Notes: generated by a model not told the origin, from the sequence alone. A stretch of DNA of 64,000 bases from Paenibacillus apiarius (GCF_017052585.1 NZ_JAFFHZ010000001.1:1116001-1180000); one strand, 5' to 3'; numbered from the stretch's first letter, positions 42,093 through 52,320 are shown. Numbers and translations are program-made.

Positions 42093-43583
42093 TCAGGAGG
42101 AAGCGCTCGCCGAGGCTCCGGATTTCTGCAGCTCCATCGGGTGGTTGCGGTTCGGCGTTCTGCTGAGAAAGTATACTAGCGGCAAGCCGAGCAGTGTCAT
42201 GATGACACTAATAAAGTTAATATCGTTGATGCTTAGCGTGTACGCTGCATTTTGCAGCAGCACCGGATCCGAAATGCTCCCCTTCAATTCAGCCAGATGG
42301 GTGATGGTCCGCGCCGCGAGCAGCGAGCTGAACAGACCGATGGACAAGGAGGCCAAGCCCTGCCGCAGCCAACTGTTAATGGAAGAACCGTAACCGGACA
42401 ATTCCCGCGGAATGGCCGACATCCCCGCATTCATCGCCGGCGTATTCGCAAGCGCGATGCCGACGTTGCGCACTGCCATCCAGAACGTAATGTAACCGTG
42501 CGGCGTATTGACGTGCAGGCGGCTCATCTCATACGTGGCGAAGCCCATAAGCAACAGTCCGGCAAAAATGAGCTTCACCGGACCAAATCGGTTATACCAG
42601 CGGCCCGTAAACGGAATAATAACAGCCATCAAGGCAGAGGCCGGAAGCAGCACGAGACCGGAAGTAAGCGTCGAAGCCCCTTGAACATTTTGCAAAAAGA
42701 GCGGTGTCAGCAAAGCCCCTGCATATAAGCTGATTGTCAGGATAGACACAAGCAGCATGCTGAATGTATACCGCATATGAAGGAATACCCGGAAGTCCAG
42801 CAACGGCTGTTCCATCTTCAAGGATCGGCGGACAAAGAGCGCAATGATGAGGATACCCGCGCCGATTAGACCAAGCGTCTGCCACGAGGCCCATCCCCAT
42901 CGCGCTCCGTTCCCGAACGCAAGCAGCAAGGACAAGCTGCCCAGCATGACGCTCACGAAGCCGATGCGGTCAAACGACGTTTGCTCGCTGATGCGGTACA
43001 TCGGAATAAAGCGGATTACCGCCGCCATCGCAATAAGGCCAATCGGCACGTTAATCCAGAACAGCCAATGCCAATCGCCCACATGAACGATCCAGCCGGC
43101 CAATGTCGGTCCGACAGCAGGCGCTACCATGGCCGACAAGCTCCATAGGCTGATCCCCAACGCTTGGCGTTCCTTCGGGATGACCTGATAGACAATCGTC
43201 ATCGTCGTCGGCATGATAATGCCGCTGAAGGCGCCCTGCAAGACGCGGAATGCGATCAGACTGGACTCGCTCCAGGATAGCGCGCACAGCACGGAGCATA
43301 TGACAAAACCGCCCAATGCGACAAGATACAGCCGCTTCGTGCTGAATCTGTTGCCGAAATAAGCGACTGCAGGCGCAATAATCCCTGTAGCCAACATAAA
43401 GCCGGTTAACACCCATTGAATCGTGAGCAGGTCGGTGTGAAAGTGCTTCATTAAGACGGGAAGAGCGATATTAATCGTATTCGTGCTTAATACCGCCAAA
43501 AAGTTGCCGAAGAATATAGCAAACATAATACTCCAGAAGGTGCTATTCGATATCGTCTTTTCTCCTTCTCCCATTCCATCCAT
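42093..43583 (-). CDS. DHA2-family (EmrB/QacA) multidrug exporter, MFS
   Basis: A 496-residue transporter with about 14 membrane segments. Diagnostic motifs are LSTNTINIALPVL, WVLTGFMLATGIIAPAVAYFGNRFSTKRLYL and RVLQGAFSGIIMPTTMTIVYQVIP, with GPTLAGWIV in segment 5. The ATG at 43583 is preferred; an in-frame ATG at 43643 would add 20 residues. A perfect 14-bp palindrome overlaps the promoter, suggesting drug-responsive repression, although no TetR/MarR gene is adjacent. Confidence 0.87.
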   Translation of the reverse strand: MDGMGEGEKTISNSTFWSIMFAIFFGNFLAVLSTNTINIALPVLMKHFHTDLLTIQWVLTGFMLATGIIAPAVAYFGNRFSTKRLYLVALGGFVICSVLCALSWSESSLIAFRVLQGAFSGIIMPTTMTIVYQVIPKERQALGISLWSLSAMVAPAVGPTLAGWIVHVGDWHWLFWINVPIGLIAMAAVIRFIPMYRISEQTSFDRIGFVSVMLGSLSLLLAFGNGARWGWASWQTLGLIGAGILIIALFVRRSLKMEQPLLDFRVFLHMRYTFSMLLVSILTISLYAGALLTPLFLQNVQGASTLTSGLVLLPASALMAVIIPFTGRWYNRFGPVKLIFAGLLLMGFATYEMSRLHVNTPHGYITFWMAVRNVGIALANTPAMNAGMSAIPRELSGYGSSINSWLRQGLASLSIGLFSSLLAARTITHLAELKGSISDPVLLQNAAYTLSINDINFISVIMTLLGLPLVYFLSRTPNRNHPMELQKSGASASASS

Positions 43584-43684
43584 CACTACTTTCTGTCTAT
43601 AAAATAAAAGATACAATGCAATAATTAATGTAAGAAATGACATGAAACGTCTTGCTAATAAAGTTTACTCCCCTCATGATACAG

Positions 43685-43698
43685 TGTCAATATTGACA
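43685..43698. promoter_or_regulatory. Palindromic operator over the exporter promoter
   Basis: TGTCAATATTGACA is a perfect 14-bp palindrome. Its right half supplies a consensus TTGACA -35 hexamer on the minus strand, with a weak TAAACT 17 bp further. It resembles TetR-family operators. Confidence 0.6.
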
Positions 43699-43711
43699 TA
43701 TGGGAAAAGGC

Positions 43712-43751
43712 AAAAAAAGCCGAAAGTCAATGTGACGCAATCAACTTTCGG
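43712..43751 (-). terminator. Terminator of the opuC operon
   Basis: CCGAAAGT pairs with ACTTTCGG across a 16-nt loop, followed by seven T on the minus strand, between opuCD and the exporter promoter. Confidence 0.8.
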
Positions 43752-43785
43752 AGTTGCGGTTTGTTTCCCGCGCTTGAATTTGCAA

Positions 43786-44490
43786 TTATGCCGTCGGTGA
43801 TGCGGACGGCTCTTTCTTGGATGCGTTCTTGCTTGACTTGCGCTCGGACAAGTTCAGCTTGCGCTGCAGCGCGCCCAGCACGATATCCGAGACAATGGCG
43901 AGCAATGCCGCCGGAATGGCGCCGGCATAAATGCGCAGCGGATTTTGCCCGTTCAGTCCGGAATAAATCTCCCGGCCCAATCCGTCGCCGCCGACAAGCG
44001 GAGCTATCGTCGCCACCCCGATTGCGATGACCGCGGCAATTCGCAGTCCTGTCAGCATATAGGTGAGCGCCAGCGGGAACCGGACTTTAAACAACAGCTG
44101 GATCGGGCTCATGCCGACACCGCGTCCCGCCTCTACATAGCTTGCATTCACCTGCTTCAGGCCGACATACGTATTTCTGACAATCGGATTGAGCGAATAT
44201 AGCAACAAGCCAACCACGACCGTCGTCGTGCCGAGTCCGAACGCCAGCATCAGCAGGACGAGCAGCGCCAAGCTGGGAATGACTTGCAGCGTGCTGGTCA
44301 CGGCCAGAATGAATCTGGCCGACCTTTCGTTGCGGGAACAGAGCACGCCCAGCGGAACGCCGATGACAAATGCCAATCCGACGCCAGCCAGCACCATGAT
44401 AACGTGTGTAACAAAATACTCCCATAATAAATCCGCATTCCGTCCCATATAAGACAGCAAATCAGCAATAGTCCATTGATAATCGCCCAT
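43786..44490 (-). CDS. opuCD: Osmoprotectant ABC transporter permease OpuCD
   Basis: A 234-residue permease with about six membrane segments and the BPD-type EAA loop (EAGRGVGMSPIQLLFKVRFPLAL). It is the last gene of an opuCA-CB-CC-CD order. AGGAGG precedes its ATG. It pairs with OpuCB as the channel for glycine betaine, choline or carnitine uptake under osmotic stress. Confidence 0.88.
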   Translation of the reverse strand: MGDYQWTIADLLSYMGRNADLLWEYFVTHVIMVLAGVGLAFVIGVPLGVLCSRNERSARFILAVTSTLQVIPSLALLVLLMLAFGLGTTTVVVGLLLYSLNPIVRNTYVGLKQVNASYVEAGRGVGMSPIQLLFKVRFPLALTYMLTGLRIAAVIAIGVATIAPLVGGDGLGREIYSGLNGQNPLRIYAGAIPAALLAIVSDIVLGALQRKLNLSERKSSKNASKKEPSASPTA

Positions 44491-44506
44491 GTTGCGCCTC
44501 CTTTCG

Positions 44507-45406
44507 TTACTTCTGGAGCAGACCGGTTTCTTTCAAATAATTGACGGCCACTTCACGTTCGCTTTTCTTCTCAATATCTACTTGATAGTTCAAGTCTATC
44601 ATTGTCTTTTCATCGAACTTGCCGATTAACAATCCGATGACTTCGTCCAATTCCGGATATTTCTCCAGCAGATCCTTGCGCACGACCGTGGATGCGTCAT
44701 ACGGAGGAAAAAACTGCTTATCGTCTTTAATCGTCGTCAAGTTAAAAGCTTTCAGCCGGGAATCGGTGGAGTATGCCAGCACGATATCGACCTGCTTGTT
44801 CGCCACCGCCGCGTAGACGAGGCTTAATTCCATCGGAAATTCCTGTCCGAATTTGAAGCCGTAAGTGTTCTGAAAGCCCCTGTATCCGTCCGTATCGCGC
44901 TCCAGCCAAGTCGTATCGACACCTAGACGAAGACTGCCCGCATCTCTGGCCGTATCGGAAATCGTTTGATAACCCTTATCCTTCGCCAAATCCTCGCGAA
45001 TGGTGAAGGCGTACGTATTTTCAAAGCCGAGCGGGTCGTACCACTTGAAACCGAAATATTGATCAAAGCCTGCTTTGGCTTGCTTGAGCACTTCCTCCCG
45101 ATCCTTCGTATCTTTTACCGGGAAATGATTGTTGAAAATTTCTCCAGTGTAAAGCGTCGCCATTTGCAGTTCATTTTTCTTCATCGCGTTAATAACGACC
45201 GGGCTTGCCGCCAGATCTGGCAGCACCTTTGCTTTCAAATCGGTCCGGTCCTCAATCAGCGCCTTGTACATCTCTGCCAAAATCTTCGCTTCCGAGAAAG
45301 TCTGGGCTCCGATGACAATGCGATTGTCAAAGCCGCACGAAGACATCAGCATCATGAACGCCAACATGACCGAGGTCATGCCGGCAAGCCGTTTCCATCG
45401 TTTCAT
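44507..45406 (-). CDS. opuCC: Osmoprotectant-binding lipoprotein OpuCC
   Basis: A 299-residue binding lipoprotein (lipobox LMSSCG) of the OpuAC/ProX type, with DNRIVIGAQTFSEAKILAEMYKALIE at the start of the mature domain. The ATG at 45406 follows AGGAGG; upstream in-frame codons overlap opuCB and are rejected. It delivers compatible solutes to the OpuCB/CD permease. Confidence 0.88.
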   Translation of the reverse strand: MKRWKRLAGMTSVMLAFMMLMSSCGFDNRIVIGAQTFSEAKILAEMYKALIEDRTDLKAKVLPDLAASPVVINAMKKNELQMATLYTGEIFNNHFPVKDTKDREEVLKQAKAGFDQYFGFKWYDPLGFENTYAFTIREDLAKDKGYQTISDTARDAGSLRLGVDTTWLERDTDGYRGFQNTYGFKFGQEFPMELSLVYAAVANKQVDIVLAYSTDSRLKAFNLTTIKDDKQFFPPYDASTVVRKDLLEKYPELDEVIGLLIGKFDEKTMIDLNYQVDIEKKSEREVAVNYLKETGLLQK

Positions 45407-45473
45407 ACCGTATCCTCCTCTACTAAGCCAATCCGTTCGCTGCACCGACTGCACACCCCGTTCGCGTACGGCA

Positions 45474-46133
45474 TTATGCCGCAATGCTGCTCGTCCGTCC
45501 GAAACGGCGTGTCAGTACTCTTTCCAACCATCCGAGCAAACCGTCAATCAAGAATGCCAGCACAATCGCTCCCAAAGCGCCAGTCACGATCAATTCCGGC
45601 TTGTTCACGCCCAGCCCCGACACGATAAGCTGTCCCAGGCCCCCGGCGCCAATCAGCGCTGCAAGCGTAGCCCAACTGATGATATAGACAGTAGTGACGC
45701 GGATGCCGGACATAATATACGGCAGCGCGAGCGGAAGCTGGATCTGTATGATGCGTTGAAGCGTGCCGTACCCCATTCCCCGCGCCGACTCCAGCACGCC
45801 GCGGTCGACCGATTCAAAGCCGTCGTACGTATTGCGCAGTATCGGCATGATGGAATACAGGAACAACGCGATGATGGCAGGCTTCATGCCGATGCCCATC
45901 AGCGGGATGAGAATAGCCAATAAAGCCAAGCTGGGCACCGTCTGCAGCAGATTCGCCAAGAAAAATACGATGCTATTCAACCAGTTGAAACGGTTATATA
46001 CAAGCGCGATGCCAAGCGGTATCGCGACGAGACATCCGAACAATACAGCCACAGCCGATATCGTCAAATGATCCCGCAGAGCAACAGCAATGTCCGCGCC
46101 TCGCTCCTGCAAAAAGGACCAGAATGCATTCAT
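45474..46133 (-). CDS. opuCB: Osmoprotectant ABC transporter permease OpuCB
   Basis: A 219-residue permease with the EAA loop ESARGMGYGTLQRIIQIQLPLALPYI and about five or six membrane segments. Its ribosome binding site GAGGAGG is embedded in the end of opuCA, so the two are translationally linked. Confidence 0.88.
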   Translation of the reverse strand: MNAFWSFLQERGADIAVALRDHLTISAVAVLFGCLVAIPLGIALVYNRFNWLNSIVFFLANLLQTVPSLALLAILIPLMGIGMKPAIIALFLYSIMPILRNTYDGFESVDRGVLESARGMGYGTLQRIIQIQLPLALPYIMSGIRVTTVYIISWATLAALIGAGGLGQLIVSGLGVNKPELIVTGALGAIVLAFLIDGLLGWLERVLTRRFGRTSSIAA

Positions 46134-46136
46134 TCG

Positions 46137-47300
46137 TTACGCCTCCTCTCCGAACGTATTCGTTACGCTGTCTACAATGGACGGATATACTTCCGACAAA
46201 TGCTTGACGACACTCCCCCGTGTAATCAGTCCCACGAACTTGCCCGTCTCATCGACGATTGCCAAATTCGTCAAACGATGCTCGCTCATCATCTTCACGG
46301 CGTCAGGCAGCGGCGTGCCCGGACGAACCAAATATCCGATCGGCTTCATGACGTCCTTCACCGTCTTGTTCTCTTCGCCGTATTGGTCCAACACGTTATA
46401 GATGGATACGATACCTTGCAGCATATGCTGCCGATCCACGATAAACAGCGAGTCGACCTTGCGCCGCTCCATCATTTTGATCGCTTCTGCCAGACCGCGG
46501 TTCGGAAAAATCGTTACCGGATTCGGCACCGTAACTTCGTCGACCGTCGGAATGTCGATGCTCGTCCCGCTGTCCATTCGCTTCTGGCCGATAAAGGCGC
46601 GCACGAAGTCGTTCGCGGGGTGACGGAGAATTCGTTCCGGAGAACCGGTCTGGATCACTTCTCCATCTTTCATCAGCACGATCGTATCCGCGATTTTGAT
46701 CGCTTCGTCCATGTCATGCGTCACGAACACAATCGTCTTATTCAGCTCTTCCTGAAGGCGAATCAACTCATCCTGCAGTTGTTCGCGGCTAATCGGGTCC
46801 AGCGCGCTGAACGGTTCATCCATCAGGATGACGTCCGGGTCGGCGGCGAAGGCGCGGGCTACTCCAATACGCTGCTGCTGTCCGCCGCTTAACTCCGATG
46901 GATAGCGATCCCGGTATACCTCTGGATCCAAATTGACTAATCGCAGCAATTCATCTACACGCTGATCGACTTTGGCTTTATCCCATTTTTTCAAGTGAGG
47001 CACTACGGCAACGTTCTTGCCAATAGTCATATGAGGAAACAAACCGATGTTCTGAATGACGTAGCCGATATTGCGCCGTAGTTCAACCGGATTCTGCTCG
47101 GACACATTTTTGCCGTTGATGAGGATTTTACCGCTCGAAGGGGTCATTAAACGATTAATCATTTTCATGGTCGTGGACTTACCGCACCCGCTCGGACCGA
47201 TAAGAACGGTGAGTTCGCCTTTCTTGAACTCAAGGTTAATCTCTTTCAAGGCTTGGAAGCCATCGTCGTATACCTTTTTCACGCGTTGAAATTCAATCAT
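46137..47300 (-). CDS. opuCA: Osmoprotectant ABC transporter ATPase with CBS domains
   Basis: A 387-residue ATPase: Walker A GPSGCGKST, signature LSGGQQQRIGVARAFA, Walker B VILMDEPFSALD. Two C-terminal CBS domains (about residues 255-370; EAIKMMERRKVDSLFIVD and DAVKMMSEHRLTNLAIVDETGKFVGLIT) likely sense ionic strength or c-di-AMP, as known for OpuCA. The ATG at 47300 follows AGAGGTG. Confidence 0.92.
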   Translation of the reverse strand: MIEFQRVKKVYDDGFQALKEINLEFKKGELTVLIGPSGCGKSTTMKMINRLMTPSSGKILINGKNVSEQNPVELRRNIGYVIQNIGLFPHMTIGKNVAVVPHLKKWDKAKVDQRVDELLRLVNLDPEVYRDRYPSELSGGQQQRIGVARAFAADPDVILMDEPFSALDPISREQLQDELIRLQEELNKTIVFVTHDMDEAIKIADTIVLMKDGEVIQTGSPERILRHPANDFVRAFIGQKRMDSGTSIDIPTVDEVTVPNPVTIFPNRGLAEAIKMMERRKVDSLFIVDRQHMLQGIVSIYNVLDQYGEENKTVKDVMKPIGYLVRPGTPLPDAVKMMSEHRLTNLAIVDETGKFVGLITRGSVVKHLSEVYPSIVDSVTNTFGEEA

Positions 47301-47667
47301 GCACCGTTCACCTCTTTTATAAATTAAATTAATAGAACATTGTTCCATACATTGAAACTACTTATGTTTATTATTTCATAACTATTTCTCTATGTAAATG
47401 TTTATGCTTGTTTCCTCCACCTGCGTTAGAACGCAAAATCTTATTTTCACAGGTAAACATAAGCATAACTTATAAATAAACCGAGCATGGACTTATGAAC
47501 CAAAAATCGCAAAAAACTGCGTCCGGGTACGCGATTACATGCCCTCCCGTCATTCATTATGCGCAATTATAAATATTTTATCGCCATGACACGAACATGT
47601 TGTTTAATGAGATTATTCGCAAACGGATGGAAAATTTTTAAAAAAAGGGGCTTTTCATTTTCGGAAG
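47301..47667. promoter_or_regulatory. Regulatory gap upstream of opuCA
   Basis: AT-rich intergenic DNA between divergent operons, with no gene. The palindrome GAACATTGTTC (47335-47345) lies 35 bp before the opuCA start and could be an operator, for instance for a GbsR-like MarR-type repressor. The rest holds no recognisable element. Confidence 0.4.
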
Positions 47668-47716
47668 TCCTGTTATAATACAGATTAAAGATTTAAAAAA
47701 CTGTATTATAACAGGA
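47668..47716. promoter_or_regulatory. 16-bp inverted repeat operator/promoter of the glyoxylate operon
   Basis: TCCTGTTATAATACAG (47668-47683) is repeated in inverted orientation as CTGTATTATAACAGGA (47701-47716) with a 17-bp gap. Each half contains a partial dyad CTGT-N6-ACAG, and the left half includes a TATAAT hexamer facing the operon. A dimer of dimers of an unknown repressor could bind here. Confidence 0.6.
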
Positions 47717-47742
47717 ATCATCATTATCAGGAGGCGATTGAA

Positions 47743-47973
47743 ATGGACTGCTACTACTGCCATGGCAACGGAGAGATGGAATGCTTGAAATGCGACGGCA
47801 AAGGGAATCAGGGGGAAAGCGGCGAATGCCGCACATGCCAGGGGCACGGCTACACGCCTTGCTTTCGCTGCAACGGGAGCGGCAGCTTGGACTATGAATT
47901 CAACGAGCAGGACTCGATTGCGGACATTTTGCAAGCCGTCTATTTGAGCCCAAGCTTCAGCAGAGGGAGGTAA
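47743..47973 (+). CDS. Small DnaJ-type zinc-knuckle protein
   Basis: A 76-residue protein made of four CxxCxGxG-like knuckles (CYYCHGNG, CLKCDGKG, CRTCQGHG, CFRCNGSG), as in the DnaJ cysteine-rich domain, followed by a short acidic tail. It should bind two zinc ions. AGGAGG precedes the ATG. The aceB ribosome binding site lies in its last codons, 7 bp separating the genes, so it is the first gene of the glyoxylate operon. Its role there is unknown; a chaperone, regulator or redox function is possible. Confidence 0.75.
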   Translation: MDCYYCHGNGEMECLKCDGKGNQGESGECRTCQGHGYTPCFRCNGSGSLDYEFNEQDSIADILQAVYLSPSFSRGR

Positions 47974-47979
47974 CCGATC

Positions 47980-49587
47980 ATGACAAAAACGTCATCACGC
48001 GATTGCAAGGATATTGTCGTACTTGGCCCGATGCCGGAACCGTTCGCGGATATTTTGACGCCGGAAGCGCTCGCCTTCCTCGGGAAGCTACACGAGCGGT
48101 TCAATCCGCGCAGACGCGAGCTGCTTGCCGTCCGCGCCGAACGGCAGCGCCGTCTGGATGCGGGCGATCTGCCCCACTTTCTGGAGGAGACGAAGCACAT
48201 CCGCGACGGCGGCTGGACGGTCGCATCCGTGCCGGCTGACCTGCAGGATCGGCGGGTGGAGATAACCGGCCCTTCCGGGGACGCGAAGATGGTCATCAAT
48301 GCGCTCAACTCCGGCGCCAAGGGCTTCATGGCCGACTTCGAAGACGCCAACTCCCCGACGTGGGAGAACACCATCCGCGGCCAAATCAACATGCGCGACG
48401 CCATCCGGCGCACCATCTCTTACACAAGCCCGGAGGGCAAATCATACCGCTTGAACGAGCGGACGGCGTTCCTGCTCATCCGTCCCCGCGGCTGGCACTT
48501 GGAGGAGAAGCACATCCGCATCGGCGGAGAGAACGCCGCCGGCAGCCTCGTCGACTTTGGCCTTTATTTCTACCATAATGCGCAAGCCCTCATCCAGAAT
48601 GGCTCCGGCCCTTATTTCTATCTGCCGAAGCTGGAATCTCACCTCGAAGCGCGGCTGTGGAACGATGTGTTCGTGTTCGCCCAACAAGAACTGGGCATCC
48701 CCCAAGGGACCATTAAAGCGACGGTTCTCATCGAGACGATACTCGCCACCTTCGAAGCCGACGAAATTCTATATGAGCTGCGGGAGCACAGCGCTGGCTT
48801 GAACTGCGGCCGCTGGGACTACATCTTCAGCTTCATCAAGCGGCTGAACCGCCATCGGCACGCGCTGCTCCCCGATCGGTCCCAAGTGACAATGACGGTG
48901 CCGTTCATGCGGGCATATACGCAGCACGTCATCCGCACGTGCCACAAACGCGGCGCGCACGCCATGGGCGGCATGGCGGCCCAGATTCCGATCCGGCACG
49001 ACGCCGCAGCCAACGCGAAGGCGATGGAGCAGGTCCGCGCCGACAAGCTGCGCGAAGCAAGCGACGGCCACGACGGCACATGGGTAGCCCATCCGGGACT
49101 CGTGTCGATTGCGCTGGAAGTGTTCGACGAGCGGATGAAGGGTCCGAACCAACTGGACAACAAGCGTGAAGACGTCCATGCGACGACCGAAGACCTGCTG
49201 GCCATTCCGGAAGGAACGATTACCGAACAGGGGCTGCGGACGAACATCAGCGTCGGCCTGCAGTATATCGAAGCATGGCTGCGGGGTTACGGCGCCGTGC
49301 CGATCTTCAACCTGATGGAGGACGCGGCCACGGCCGAAATTTCCCGCACTCAAGTATGGCAATGGATCCGGCATCCGGAAGGCCGGCTTGCGGACGGCAC
49401 CGACATAACGCTTGAGCTTGTCCTGAAGCTGACGGAGGAAGAATTGGGCGCGATTGAAGCCCAGCTTGGCAAGGCTGTATTTGAAAGCCGCCGATTTGCG
49501 GAGGCAAAGCGGCTGTTTACGGATTTGGTAAGCGAAGAAACTTGCAGCGAGTTTTTGACGGTGACGGGCTATGAACTGTTGGGATGA
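47980..49587 (+). CDS. aceB: Malate synthase A
   Basis: A 535-residue enzyme joining acetyl-CoA and glyoxylate to malate. Characteristic segments are [55 protein letters not shown] and [13 protein letters not shown], with the catalytic Asp in [14 protein letters not shown]. The N-terminal domain order and length fit form A. The stop overlaps the extended aceA frame, and aceA follows with its own GAGGAG site. Confidence 0.95.
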   Translation: MTKTSSRDCKDIVVLGPMPEPFADILTPEALAFLGKLHERFNPRRRELLAVRAERQRRLDAGDLPHFLEETKHIRDGGWTVASVPADLQDRRVEITGPSGDAKMVINALNSGAKGFMADFEDANSPTWENTIRGQINMRDAIRRTISYTSPEGKSYRLNERTAFLLIRPRGWHLEEKHIRIGGENAAGSLVDFGLYFYHNAQALIQNGSGPYFYLPKLESHLEARLWNDVFVFAQQELGIPQGTIKATVLIETILATFEADEILYELREHSAGLNCGRWDYIFSFIKRLNRHRHALLPDRSQVTMTVPFMRAYTQHVIRTCHKRGAHAMGGMAAQIPIRHDAAANAKAMEQVRADKLREASDGHDGTWVAHPGLVSIALEVFDERMKGPNQLDNKREDVHATTEDLLAIPEGTITEQGLRTNISVGLQYIEAWLRGYGAVPIFNLMEDAATAEISRTQVWQWIRHPEGRLADGTDITLELVLKLTEEELGAIEAQLGKAVFESRRFAEAKRLFTDLVSEETCSEFLTVTGYELLG

Positions 49588-49615
49588 AATCATTGAATGT
49601 GAGGAGATGGCTGCT

Positions 49616-50890
49616 ATGACGGAAAGGCATGCGATTCAACAATTGGAGAAAAAATGGAAAATGGAACGCTGGAAAGGCATCACCCGCTCTTATTCGGCTG
49701 CAGAGGTCGTTCGGCTGCGCGGTTCCGTGCAGGTGACGCATACGCTGGCGCAGATGGGGGCCGAGCGGCTGTGGCATCTGCTGCATAACGAAGATTACGT
49801 GCATGCGCTTGGCGCGTTGACGGGGAACCAAGCGGTGCAGCAGGTCAAGGCCGGCTTGCAGGCCATATACTTGAGCGGCTGGCAAGTGGCGGCGGATGCG
49901 AACCTGTCGGGACACATGTATCCCGACCAGAGCCTATATCCGGCGAACAGCGTGCCGCAGGTCGTGAAGCGGATTAATCAGGCTCTGCAGCGGGCCGACC
50001 AGATTCAACATGCCGAAGGCAAGGACGGCACCTACTTCTTCGCCCCGATCGTGGCCGATGCCGAGGCGGGCTTCGGCGGGACGCTGAACGTATTCGAGCT
50101 GATGAAGGCGATGATTGAAGCCGGTGCGGCCGGCGTTCACTTCGAAGATCAATTATCTTCGGAGAAGAAGTGCGGGCATCTCGGCGGCAAAGTGCTGCTG
50201 CCGACGCAGCAGGCCATCCGCCACTTGATTGCCGCCCGCTTGGCCGCCGACGTCATGGGCACCGACACCCTTATCATCGCACGCACCGACGCCAACGCGG
50301 CCCAGTTGATGACAAGCGACGCCGACCCGTACGACCAGCCGTTCCTGACGGGGCAGCGTTCGCCTGAGGGCTTTTACTATACGCGTGCGGGGCTCGATCA
50401 GGCGATCGCGCGCGGCCTTGCCTATGCGCCTTATGCGGACCTCGTCTGGTGCGAGACATCCGAGCCGGACATGGACGAAGCGCGGCGCTTCGCTGAAGCG
50501 ATACATGCCAAATATCCAGGCAAGCTGCTCGCTTATAATTGCTCGCCCTCCTTCAACTGGAAGAAGAAATTGGACGACAAGGCGATCGCTGGCTTCCAGC
50601 GCGAGCTTGGACGGATGGGCTACAAGTTCCAGTTCGTGACGCTGGCCGGCTTCCATGCGCTCAATTACAGCATGTTCGAGCTGGCGAAGGGCTACAAGGA
50701 GCGCGGCATGGCCGCTTACTCGGAGCTGCAGCAGGCCGAATTCGCCTTGGAGCCGTTCGGCTACGAAGCGGTGAAGCATCAGCGCGAGGTCGGCACAGGC
50801 TATTTCGACGAAGTGGCGCAGGCCATCTCGGGCGGCACTTCATCCACGACCGCCTATGCGCATTCTACGGAGGCGGAGCAGTTCACATAA
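49616..50890 (+). CDS. aceA: Isocitrate lyase
   Basis: A 424-residue enzyme that cleaves isocitrate to glyoxylate and succinate. The catalytic loop [33 protein letters not shown] and [13 protein letters not shown] are all present. The ATG at 49616 lies 9 nt after GAGGAG; upstream starts overlap aceB. With aceB it forms the glyoxylate shunt for growth on acetate or fatty acids. Confidence 0.95.
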   Translation: MTERHAIQQLEKKWKMERWKGITRSYSAAEVVRLRGSVQVTHTLAQMGAERLWHLLHNEDYVHALGALTGNQAVQQVKAGLQAIYLSGWQVAADANLSGHMYPDQSLYPANSVPQVVKRINQALQRADQIQHAEGKDGTYFFAPIVADAEAGFGGTLNVFELMKAMIEAGAAGVHFEDQLSSEKKCGHLGGKVLLPTQQAIRHLIAARLAADVMGTDTLIIARTDANAAQLMTSDADPYDQPFLTGQRSPEGFYYTRAGLDQAIARGLAYAPYADLVWCETSEPDMDEARRFAEAIHAKYPGKLLAYNCSPSFNWKKKLDDKAIAGFQRELGRMGYKFQFVTLAGFHALNYSMFELAKGYKERGMAAYSELQQAEFALEPFGYEAVKHQREVGTGYFDEVAQAISGGTSSTTAYAHSTEAEQFT

Positions 50891-50895
50891 ACCAG

Positions 50896-50928
50896 GAACG
50901 ACCGCCCTTCTTCGGAGGGCGGTCGTTA
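50896..50928 (+). terminator. Terminator of the glyoxylate operon
   Basis: AACGACCGCCCT pairs with AGGGCGGTCGTT across TCTTCGG, six bases after the aceA stop. Confidence 0.8.
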
Positions 50929-50940
50929 TGCGTGTGGACA

Positions 50941-52236
50941 TCAAGCGATATATCCAATATAGGCAACGAACAGCACGGTCAACACGTACATAATCGGATG
51001 AACTTCGCGGAATTCGCCTTTAGCCATTTTGATGATCGTATACAAAATGAAGCCGAGCGCAATGCCTGTCGCGACTCCATAAGTGAATGGCATCGCTACG
51101 ATCGTAATGAAGGCCGGAATGGCTACCTCAAGCTTCTCCCATTTTACGAAGCGCACCTGCGAAGACATCATCGCACCGACTACAATAAGAGCCGGAGCCG
51201 TCACTTCAGTCGTCACGACAGACAATAGCGGCGAGAAGAACAACGCCAACGCGAATAACAAAGACATAACGACGGAAGTGAATCCGGTGCGTCCGCCTGC
51301 GGCAATCCCTGCCGACGATTCGATGAACGATGCCGTCGTCGTCGTGCCCAGCACGGAACCGACAAAAGAGGCGGAGGAGTCAGCCAAGAGGGCCCGGCCC
51401 GCGTTCGGAATCTGGTTGTCCTTCATCAAGCCTGCTTGGCTTGCGATCGCAATGAGCGTTCCTGCCGTGTCGAAAAATCCGACGAATAAGAAAGTAAACA
51501 CCACTGCCAGCAATTCCGGGGTGAACACTTGATCCAAATGCGTGAACGCTGCGCCGAACGTAGGCGACAGGCTCGGAATGCTGCCCAAGATGCCCGTCGG
51601 CAATGGAACCAGTCCCGTAATCATGCCGACAATCGCCGATACAATCATGCCGTAGAAGATGGCCCCGCGCACATTGCGCACGAGCAGAACGACAGTGACG
51701 ATGAAGCCGAACACCGCCAATAGCGTCGGACCGGAGCGGAAATCGCCGAGCGTGACGAACGTCGCGTCGCTTTTTACAATAATGCCTGCGTTCTTCAAGC
51801 CCATAAAAGCAACGAAGAAGCCGATTCCGCTCGCAATCGCGAATTTCAAGTCCTCCGGAATGATCGCGATAATTTTTTCCCTGACTTTAATCAGACTCAA
51901 AATAATAAATAATATGCTGGATACGAATACACCGGTCAACGCCGTCTCCCACGATATGCCCATGCCGATGACGACCGAGTACGTGAAAAAGGAATTAAGC
52001 CCCATGCTCGAGGCGACGCCAATCGGGTAATTGGACAGCACCCCCATGAGGAGCGTTCCGATAATCGCCGTCAGCGTCGTCGCGGTGAATACGGCGCCGC
52101 GGTCCATGCCGGCTTCACTCAAAATAATGGGATTGACGACCAATATGTAGGCCATGGAAAGAAAGGTCGTCAAGCCCGCAATGATTTCTTTGCGGTAGGT
52201 CGTACCCCGTTCCGCAAATTGAAAAAAAGATTTCAT
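50941..52236 (-). CDS. pbuG: NCS2-family guanine/hypoxanthine permease
   Basis: A 431-residue membrane protein with 12-14 segments of the AzgA-like NCS2 group. Motifs include TYRKEIIAGLTTFLSMAYILVVNP, ASGIGFFVAFMGLKNAG, FLFVGFFDTAGTLIAIA and SSAGIAAGGRTGFTSVV. GGAGG precedes the ATG at 52236. A guanine-type riboswitch and terminator upstream support a guanine/hypoxanthine substrate. Confidence 0.88.
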   Translation of the reverse strand: MKSFFQFAERGTTYRKEIIAGLTTFLSMAYILVVNPIILSEAGMDRGAVFTATTLTAIIGTLLMGVLSNYPIGVASSMGLNSFFTYSVVIGMGISWETALTGVFVSSILFIILSLIKVREKIIAIIPEDLKFAIASGIGFFVAFMGLKNAGIIVKSDATFVTLGDFRSGPTLLAVFGFIVTVVLLVRNVRGAIFYGMIVSAIVGMITGLVPLPTGILGSIPSLSPTFGAAFTHLDQVFTPELLAVVFTFLFVGFFDTAGTLIAIASQAGLMKDNQIPNAGRALLADSSASFVGSVLGTTTTASFIESSAGIAAGGRTGFTSVVMSLLFALALFFSPLLSVVTTEVTAPALIVVGAMMSSQVRFVKWEKLEVAIPAFITIVAMPFTYGVATGIALGFILYTIIKMAKGEFREVHPIMYVLTVLFVAYIGYIA

Positions 52237-52278
52237 GGATGCGCCTCCTGATGAATATGCTTGCATGTTCTTAATCAT

Positions 52279-52320
52279 GAAAAAAAGCTCTGGCGCCTTG
52301 CTTTACGCAAAGTCCAAAGC
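52279..52320 (-). terminator. Riboswitch-linked terminator upstream of pbuG
   Basis: AGCTTTGG..CTTTGC pairs with GCAAGGCGCCAGAGCT around GTAAA and is followed by seven T on the minus strand, 42 nt before the pbuG start. Confidence 0.8.
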
